Source of the DNA: Branchiostoma floridae
Lineage: Eukaryota > Chordata > Leptocardii > Amphioxiformes > Branchiostomatidae
Direction of reading: 5' to 3'
DNA: 48,705 nt
Assembly (NCBI RefSeq): GCF_000003815.2
Contig: NC_049986.1
Location: 216,338-265,042, forward strand
The notes beneath the pieces were generated by a model. That model had not been told where the DNA came from, did no database searches, and saw only the letters and a program-made list of their open reading frames with translations. Every line of letters starts with the position of its first letter. Position 1 is the stretch's first letter. Positions 32,701 to 43,000 of this stretch are shown here, piece by piece. The position numbers and the translations under genes are program-made.

Positions 32701-35700
32701 TTTCCGGCACACTCATCTATATCTGTGTGATAAAGGACAGAAAAGATATACCCAAAATGTGACAAATGTCAGTAACACAAGCAACTGAGTGATTTTAGAA
32801 ACGGTCAGACGCTGCAGGAAGCATCAACTATCTTTTGTCTGTGACACATTGACTGACATTCACCCCGAGGACAAAACTGAAATGATGATTAAAGAAAACA
32901 GAGAATTCATGTAAGGAATGGAAGGAAACAAAGACAAACACATTCTTTTAAACATAAAGAACAACTTGCTGACATAATATCTACACCACATGGAACCTAC
33001 CATCTTGAAAGTTCTGTCTGATATCTCAAATTTAATAATTATTTGTGAATGTTGGCCCTTCTCTGGCAAACAAAATAGACACGACTGACCGTTCTCCTTG
33101 ACCCTACCTGTTAAGAAAATACCAACCATCAGCTTGTTTGATGCGCCCAGCACAGTGGAAATTCATGAAATAATTCTTAATCTAAACAAGCATGGTGTTT
33201 AAAAAACACAGGCGACAAAAGGTTACGATGGAACAGTTGTTGGTCTGATTTATATGACGCATCCCTAGACCTTTTGTGTGGATAGAAAGCTCAAATGCTC
33301 AAATGATGGTTGATTGTGCAAATTCGTATAGAAGCCTATAAGTATATACACTCTTTGTCCTTATCGCAGATAAACAATTTCGGGAAAGGGCCGTATGAAC
33401 ATGTAAAACACTGAAATCAGTGTTAGAATATATCGCCTCAAAGAAAGTTGTATATAAGAAAATTGACACAGCAGATATGAAAACGATCAAAACCAGTTGT
33501 TGAAAGTTAGGCATCCAGGTAATTCAGACAATGAATTCCAGCTTGACTTTGTTAGCAAAAATGACTTAGGTGAAGTGTCACTTTGTCCTGTCCTGTCCTG
33601 TTTCTTTTGGTGAATAAAAAACATAAACTCAATAAAGCACGCGATGCGCAATGTTTTGTATTGACTATTGTGATCCTAGACTAGAAGAGTGAAGGCCGAT
33701 ATCTCGTCATCCTTAACACCGGAATGTAGTTGGTTTTCTCTGAATACAGATGTTGTTTGTTTGATTGATTTGTTTGAACCTTCGTTTGTTCATGAGAAGC
33801 TCAAATCGGCCTGCAGGTCACTTTTCATTGAGGTCATTAGGGACGTAAGGGTCAGATAAATATACCTTTAAGTATGAGTTTGTGATGATAAGAAAATACC
33901 CCAAGGCTCACCTGATCCTGGGATCATGGCCAGCTGTATCTGTCCGTCAGGCAGAACCCAGTCCCAGAACTTCAGCTCGTCGAACACGGCTTCCCCCGTG
34001 TGCGTGTACATCCCTGGCCTGATGTTATCGCTGCCCAGGTACACGTCGGTGTAAGGGTCATTCTCCAGGGGCGGGATATCGGTCTCAAGGACAGTCACCT
34101 GCAAACAACGTTATAGTTCATGTTTAGTATAAAACACAAAACATAGCAGAGCTCAAGCAATACACACAAAATGATAATTTTCGGCGGACATACATGTACA
34201 TATTGATATTGTAATCCACTTTTTTGCCAAAAAAAAGAGCACTACCCTATTGAGAGTTTTTTTTAGACGTATTTAGAAAGTTGAGCAATAGTTTGAGATG
34301 TAACGTTTTCCGTACCTGCTGGGCCGTCCCATTCACGAAGATTTCCGGGCCACGTTCCTCCAGCCAAGTGACGGCCACGTGCGTCCACAGGTCGGGCAGA
34401 AGATAGACTTTTGCCTCGTGGCGAACCAGACGGCCGTTGACGGCAACGTTGTAGAGATCGTTGTCTAGATCTGCGCCGGTCTTGGTCAGCGTGAATCCTC
34501 GCGTCCTGGTGAAGTCGTGCCCACCGCTGTTGATGTAGTACTGTGCGCGGTTATCACCGACGGGACGTTTGAACCAGAAGGCCAGGCTGAACCCTCGGGG
34601 GCAGTTGAGGGTGCTGCCGAAGCAAGTGCCTGCGAAGTTCCCCAGGTTGGCGTACTGGCTACGGCGCGACTCGAGCTGCAAGGCCAATCCGCCGACACCT
34701 TCGACCATTGTGTGGCCGTTAGGAGTGGAGAACGTGGACTCGTGGTCTAAGGGGTTGTAGTACGTCGGTGCTGTGAAATAAGTAAACAAAAGTATTATTT
34801 CAGCACCGAGTGTGGCGGGACGAGCGAAATTAACGCGCTACGAGGTCCAAAGATTTGGAACATTCCAACATATATTGCATTCAGCCTCATCTTACTCAAA
34901 TTTGCTATTGAGAATATTGTGTTCAAATTTCATTTATCAAAACCTGACCACTTTCTGGCAACTAGTGATGTCCGAGAGCACTGGGAGTTCGTGCCCATGA
35001 AAAAGCGGCTCACTTTAAGTCTCTCCCAGCTATATGAATATGGAATGTTCTTTATCTGTATAATCACAACAAAAAATATTCTAACTTATCTCAGTATGAA
35101 TTATAGTCTGCAATCCTGTTTCAATATATTTATGACTAATTCGTAGCACCGGGGCCTTTTCCGGACAATCTTGGGTCATATGCATCGCTGCACTTCCCAT
35201 ACCATACAAAAGCAAACTCAATGTCAAAGCCATTGAGTTACCGCTACAAGACGTCATCTAAACCAACGGCATCTACCTCTACCGAATTCCAACGGTATGA
35301 ATCAACAACTGGAAACTGAAATATGGCTTTCGGAAAAACTATTTAACTTATATGCCCCTTCTACAACTCATAGATAAAATTACGTCAACCTTGGAAAATA
35401 ATGAATTTACCATTGGAATATTCCTTGACCTATCTACAGCTTTTGACACAGTTGACAACAACATGCTACTTGACCAACACAACTCATATGGTTTCAAAGG
35501 CTCTGTCCTTAAATGTCACATAAAAACGTTGAAGCACTCATTACAGTCGTTATAGAAATGAAAAACTCACGTGGAAGTTTCATATTAACATTATTTGTAA
35601 GAAAAGTTCTGAGAATATAGGTACCAAAGTTGCAAATTGCCTATCACGTAAAACAGTTATGACTCTTTTCTGCAGCTTGATATACCCCTACTTAACATAC

Positions 35701-38700
35701 TGAAATATCATCTGGACTAGTACTTACACTAGCTCAATAAAACCTCTGCACCTGCTACAAAAAACGTTTTGTTAGAATTGCATCAAACGCATCATTTATA
35801 GCAAAATCAGCAGGTCTTATCAACAGTTTGAAAGTTTTGACAGTATATGCATAAACAAATTACAGTCAGCCATTTTTGTCCATAAAGTTATTCCCAAAAG
35901 TTCCTTCTTACCAATCCTACAATAAGAGATATTTAAGTACAACTCAAATATTCACAATCACAGTACCAGGCAGCAATGCAGATTTAGACCTATTGAAACA
36001 AAATCTGACCTAACACAATTCACTGTAATGTTTAGAGGCCCATCCATATGGAACAGTATTAGTCATTCCCAAAGAAACTGTCCGTCCCTCTCCGTTTTTA
36101 AGAAACGTTGGAAAAACAACCTCATAGAGAAGCCAACTTTTTACTCCTGATTTGTTTTTTCCTTGTTTCTTAATTTGTTATTTTTAGTTATTAGTTGGAT
36201 AACCATATAGAATTGAGGTACATCATACCTTGTAATAGCGCTACTTTCAACTAATTTGCTTGCATCCCTTGTTTTCATTTTCTGTATTTCCTTTTAGTAC
36301 TTGCTAGCCAATAATTCTATAACTTCGACTTATTTCTCTATGATCTGAAGATGTTACGTTTTGATGTGCAGTGTCATTATTATTATTTAGATTGTGTACA
36401 TAACGTTCATTACTACCTAGTTTCTGAGGGGGCCATGAAAAGCTGCACACACTTTTGTTCCCGTGCAAGATTTTTTTAAATTTTTTTTTTAATTCTGTGT
36501 TATATATTTTTTTTTAATCATTGAATACGTGCTGCAATAAATAAAGCAAATCATAAAGCAAGTCAAACTAGGTAAACATTACTCACTACGCTGGCATTTC
36601 TGGCCGGTCCATCCATGTTGGCAGGTGCAGTTGTATCCGCCATCTTTGTTCTCACAGGCCCCATGTTGACAAGGTTTCATTGGTATGGCACACTCATTGA
36701 TGTCTGTGAATTTTTTAAAAAATATCAATGACTTTAAAACAAAACAAAAACAGAAGTCCCCCGATAAACGATTACAACCATTATAAACATAGCAAATATT
36801 CCAGGAACACCTCACCATGCTGACAGTTCTGTCCAGTCCATCCAGGTGAGCAGATACAGTTATATTCGCCATCTTGGTTCACACAACTTCCGTGTTGACA
36901 TGGTTTCCCGTAACACTCATTGATGTCGTCAACTAGTGGTTGAACCGGCTCGTGGTACAAAAATGTGATAATGATCTAACAGCTAACATTAGGTCACACT
37001 GACTTAATCTTATGGATGACACCCTCCGGATGCCCAAACAAATGCGCGAGGGCGAAAAAAGAGAAACCCCAGCAAAAAATGCTGCTATACCACAGGACTT
37101 AACATCAATTTAATTCTTTCCTATGCCCTTGCCTTGCGTTTACCTTTAGTAAACCTGTAAGACACATCCGTTCCCACTTTAATAATCGATTTATCATCAG
37201 TCTTCTTGAAGAGGGGAACACGTACGGTTTGGCTCTGACCCTGCGATGTACCCTGACCATGTGTGTCCTGGAGATCAGATCCTCTTTCAATCATTGGCCA
37301 GGAATGCTTTGAGGGGACATGTGGTCACTGTTTTCATATGAGAACAGGGCAAAGATGAACGCGCTCGGCTGTCATCTAGGTATTGCCAAAACTTAGAAAA
37401 TTCTGAACGTTATTTGTGTTCTTTATTGTATATTTCGGGGAGAAAGTGTGGTAATTCACGTAATTCCTGCAAATTTTTTTAATATTATGTAGCATTTGTG
37501 TGACGGGAGCCGTGGCGCATCAACGTCTTGTACTCACCTCTTGTCCTCTCGTAATTGGCCAGTTCCTGGGCTATGCACGTACACACATTCATACAAACAA
37601 TTGTGTGCACATTTTTTCCGCTTTATCATGCTATCAATGCACATAACTGACCTATGATTGACATAGCTATGGTGGTTGTTGGTACTGTCTCGCTGTTAGT
37701 AACATCACTTGAGGATGACCCTGTCCATTTCAATCCCGGTTGTGGAGTCAGAGAGGCAAGGTTCGTGCGGTTAACCTTGTAAAACGTTGTCTCCCAAGGA
37801 GCAGCAGACTTTTGTAGCCTGTCCCTGATCAACAAGCGATTCTTGGAAACATGTGTCTCCTGTTGAAATAGATGCCTAATTTTAGAAACCTAGTTCCGTC
37901 CAGGCGAAATTGTGGGGAAAATGTTGTGCATACAGAAAACTTCAGACCGCTTTTCCCACGAGCTAACAACACTCGATTGCTTTTTTTCTTCTGCAGCCAG
38001 GACTGTGCTATTTTCCCGACCCGTTTAGAAATTCATATCAAATTGAATATTCAGTTTTATCATAAACATCGTCAGTCATACTAGCATGGAATTTCATCTG
38101 TGTAACTTGTTAGAATACATTATTTAAAAATGCAAATACTTTATACACAACACTGAAGTTAACCCTATCCTAGAATATTTTTTGCAACAATTTACAAAAT
38201 CTAAAGTAAGTTTATTATAGTAAGTTAATAGTAAGTTTTAGCCCCAAAAAGCCATTAATGACGACATGGTTACGTCATATTAAGTCATAATGGCATAGAA
38301 TTTAAGGAGCTATCAGCATATCACCCCTGCACATTTGCCGTGATCGTACAGTAAGCTGTTTTGAAACTACGAGGGAAGATATTGCGAATGTCCCCCCCCC
38401 CCTCCCCCCAGGCCAGGAATGCCAAAAAGGCCCAGTCTGGATAGGGTTCATTTATACGGATTTACGGACTATGTGACTTACGGTTAGGACCAAGACTATG
38501 TGACTTACTGTGAGGCCTACAATGAGGGCAACTGTTCCAATCACGAAGCCACAACCCAGCACAAGCCAGCAGACTTTGCTAGATTTCATCTTGTTCCACA
38601 TCTCCATGGCACGATCTAAGATTTGATAAGTACAAAATCACAACTTTCTTTATCAAATGTTGCTATAATATCATGACCCTTTTATAGCATTAATGACCAA

Positions 38701-39984
38701 AGAGCCAATACTCAGTGATTGAAATTTGTGATCACACAGAGCTGATTGATTGAGCGAGTGAGTGAATGAGTGAGTGAGCGAGCATGAGTATTTGGGTTAG
38801 AGTAATAAAACAATGGAATGTTAAAATCCAACGATGCTTGGAAACGAAAACGAATGAATTCTCAGATGATACTTTGAGTTCACTATCATCATATCGAATA
38901 AGAGAGATACAATTTAATCAAGCCTAAAAAAGCGGCCTATACTTATAATTTGCAAATTAGAAGTATAGGCCGCTTTTTTAGGCTTGATTCCCAGTTGGAA
39001 TAAATGTATAATTGTGGCAATTATTGCCATGGCCACGGTTTTGTTGTTTTTAAGATATTAATGTTTGTTGTTGCAGATGTGTTTTAGCATTTGTGTTCTA
39101 TCAATTGACCTTGCTGAATGCACGGAGCTTGTTTTACGCGATGGATGTTCGTAGAGCATTGTTGTCAACAAAAAAGGTGGTCACGAATGACCTATTATAA
39201 ATGATTATCATTAATTATATAAATAAGGACTTCATTTGCATAAAAATATCAGTTGATCATATTTTCTACCAAAATAACAATGTGTTCAAAGTCTTAGCAA
39301 AGAAAACTATTGTCACATTTTCTCTTAAATTAAGTAAATGAGACCCTAATGTACATAATTAGGGTCTGATAAGGTTCAACTTCACGTAGCTGCCAACTAT
39401 CGCAAGAATGAAATTCTTGTCATTTAACAGAATGCCATTATAACAATTTATCATTAATTATGCAGATTAGGTAACAATTTATCGATATTTCTTTCTTTTA
39501 CAGTCACATATGTCATATGTTTCAGTGGCCTGTTATGAAATGCTGTGGTTCAATAAACTGTCCTCATTAATTATGCAAATAAGCACCTGGTATGCATCAA
39601 TAACCCTTAATTATGAAAGGCGTCGTCGAAGTTTATCTAGATATCAAAAATCAGGACGATTCGTTCAATCCCTTCCCAAGTTATTCCGCTCCAAAGGGAT
39701 GATGCAACTGCGCACGCGCGGACGAATTGCTGTGCGCTTCCGGGAATTTTCGCCAATTGGACATATACTACAGGGTTAGGCTACTATTTCTCTCTTTTTC
39801 AGTTACATATGCCATATGTATCCTATTAGGAAATGCTGTGAATTTATAAACTGTCCTCAGTAATTATGCAAATTAGCCCCTGATTCGAAGATTGGTATTT
39901 CATTATGTAAGGCATCTTTAAGCAATCCAAATTAAAATATCATGATGATCCGTCGACCCTTCTTGAGTTATTCCCCCAAAAGCT

Positions 39985-40022
<38 letters not shown>

Positions 40023-43000
40023 AAATTGCGACTTGGCCAACAGTTGCCAAAGTATTTTCTTAGCCAGTGAGAGAGGCTAATATTTGGTCACCATTATTAG
40101 CTAAACCGCTGGACGTTTACCCGGACGTACCTCTGTAGCTTACACGCGGTGTCTCGGCACCCTCCGGTGTGTTGGGAGTATCGGGACACATGTACAACTC
40201 TTCATTTTGCTCTGGCCCAGACACCGTTACCTGCTCTCCTGACGCAAGATTGCGAGGCGGTGGTAGCGGGGGTAGCCGGCTGATTTGCGTCGCATTCCGT
40301 CACTTCTAGAAGTAGCAAAAACTTAGAGGTCACAGTAACTAAGATTATAACCTTCTCAACGAGCACATACAAACACACAATGAAAAGTGGCAAAAAGACG
40401 GGAACATGAATCCAAACCAGTGAGAGTAAACTCATGTAAAAGAAAATCACATTTCAAAGTAATTTCCCCACCTGAAAACCATTATAAAGCACAAACTTGG
40501 GCATTTTTGCATAGAATAAATCACGTTAAAACCATTTTATCGTTGAATACGACTGATACTGCCAGGAACCCAAAAAATGCGAATAACCGAGCCAATTAAG
40601 ATGAATTATAAGGACAATTCTGGTACACAGCTCCCCGTCAAAGCCCCTAAAAGCACCCACCCCCCACAAATAACTTTAGCAAGAATGCCCACAGAAAAAC
40701 TGGTAAAGGAGGCAAATATTTGGTGTTGTTGGACAAAATCTGCACAATTATTTTAAAGCTATACCGCTGGACTTATACTCGGACGTACCTCTGTAGCTTA
40801 CAAGCGGTGTCTCGGCACCCTCCGGTGTGTTGGGAGTATCGGGACACATGTACAACTCTTCATTTTGCTCTGGCCCAGATACCGTTACCTGCTCACCTGA
40901 CGCAAGATTGCCAGGCGGTGGTAGCGGGGGCGCGGGCCGTGTCAACCCGGACCCCAACATTTCTGCCGGCTGATTTGCGTCGCGTTCTGTCACTTCTAGA
41001 AGTCACAAAAACAGGGCAGCGGGTCAACAGTAACCAAGATCATTCTCTTCTCAAAGAGCATACAAGCACACAATACAACAAGGTAGGGAACATGAATCTA
41101 AACCATAGTAAACTCACGGAAATGTAAATCACACTGCAAAGTAATTTCCCCACCTGAAAACTATTGAACACAAACAGGAACGAAGTGAATACACCTCGAA
41201 GTGGAAAGCAGCCTACCGTCCTAACATATTCATATTGGCATTTTTGCATTGAATGAAACACATTAGAAATATTTTGTCGGTGAATACGACTGATACCGTG
41301 AGGAACCAAAAATTGCAACTAACCGAGCCAATTAAGATGAATTATAAAGACAATTCTGATACACAGCTCCCCGTTAAAGCTCCCCAAAGCAACCCCCCCC
41401 CCCCCACACACACACACAAACACACAGAACAACTTATTTTTCAACACAATTTTTTGGCTATACCACTGGACTTATACTCAGACGTACCTCTGTAGCTTAC
41501 ACGAGGTGTCTCGGCATCGACATTTCCGCGGCCGTCGGTACCCTCCGGTGTGTTTGGAGTACCCTCCGGTGTGTTTGGAGTATCAGGACACATGTACAAC
41601 CCTTTATTTTGAGCCCCGTACATAGGGTTTGCCTTCAAACAACCCCGGATATTACGGACATCGGCGTAACTTCCGGTGTCATCCGCTCCATGTTGAGGAA
41701 TATCTTTTGGGTGATCTTGAAGTTTCCAAATAGGTTTGGTCATTTCTAGTTGCCGCAAAAACATGCATGGGGAACAACAGTAACCAAGATCATTGTCTTC
41801 TCAAAGAGCATACAAACACATCATGAAAAGTGGCAAAGGACGGAAACATGAATCTAAACAAAAGTAAGAACACGGAAAAGTGAATCACACTTCAAAGTAG
41901 TTTTCACTCGTGAAAACCATAGAACACAAACAAGAGTGAACTGATGACTTACAAGTTACTTTTTTGCATTTACACGGATGACATACTCACTGCTATTAAA
42001 CACTGTAATATTGATATGTATGCTGATGACTCTACTCCTTCTGCTTCTGGNNNNNNNNNNNNNNNNNNNNNNNNNNNNNNNNNNNNNNNNNNNNNNNNNN
42101 NNNNNNNNNNNNNNNNNNNNNNNNNNNNNNNNNNNNNNNNNNNNNNNNNNNNNNNNNNNNNNNNNNNNNNNNNNNNNNNNNNNNNNNNNNNNNNNNNNNN
42201 NNNNNNNNNNNNNNNNNNNNNNNNNNNNNNNNNNNNNNNNNNNNNNNNNNNNNNNNNNNNNNNNNNNNNNNNNNNNNNNNNNNNNNNNNNNNNNNNNNNN
42301 NNNNNNNNNNNNNNNNNNNNNNNNNNNNNNNNNNNNNNNNNNNNNNNNNNNNNNNNNNNNNNNNNNNNNNNNNNNNNNNNNNNNNNNNNNNNNNNNNNNN
42401 NNNNNNNNNNNNNNNNNNNNNNNNNNNNNNNNNNNNNNNNNNNNNNNNNNNNNNNNNNNNNNNNNNNNNNNNNTGCTTTTTGATGGACCGCTAAAGGCCG
42501 TGACGCAGGCACTAGTGTTAACCAATCGGATTATTGTGCTTGCTTGTTATCTGCTAGCCCACATACATCCTTGAACAAGCTACAAATTCTGCAAAATACG
42601 TCAGCCAGACTTGTTCTAAATACACACTATAATGAAAACCCTGAATTATATGCATAGTAAGCTACAATGACCAACAGTTAAAGAAAGGCTGTACACTGAT
42701 ACACTTTTATGTTTAACAAACAATAAGTAGCTAAGGAACATAGAGCTATGTAAGACAGATTAGAAAACATTAGTAACATGCATTGGCATAATACCGGTAG
42801 TAAGACTTATACCGGTAGATTAAAAATACTGGAACTTAAAGAGATCTACACATGCAACAATAGTTATTTCTGAGCTGTGCACACTTCAGACATCTAGGTG
42901 TCCAATACACAATTTACAAAGCATCGATAACAATGCATTCGAAGACAACAAGGCCAAAAGTTTTCAGTATACTTTTTTTTAAATTTCGGGGTAGGCAGCT

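Larger units (their letters stand above)
40090..41930. repeat. Tandem segmental duplication of ~660-bp units, each with one cassette exon
   Basis: Three units (about 40090-40745, 40746-41450 and 41451-41930), each opening near 'ctataccgctggacttatac', then a cassette exon, then the shared intron phrases 'gagcatacaagcacacaat', 'gggaacatgaatc' and 'gccaattaagatgaattata' in at least two of the units. Unit 2 also has a remnant at 41190-41225 (cctcgaagtggaaagcagcc plus taccgtc) matching the end of cassette 4. Confidence 0.8.

Noticed and set aside
34486-34760. Overlapping ORFs on both strands inside the LamG exon
   Set aside because: Shadows of the GC-rich minus-strand LamG exon, whose frame matches the domain and both splice phases.
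41944-42574. Long ORFs of 179-198 codons across 42051-42473
   Set aside because: They span a run of N; only the short LINE RT ends on either side are real sequence.
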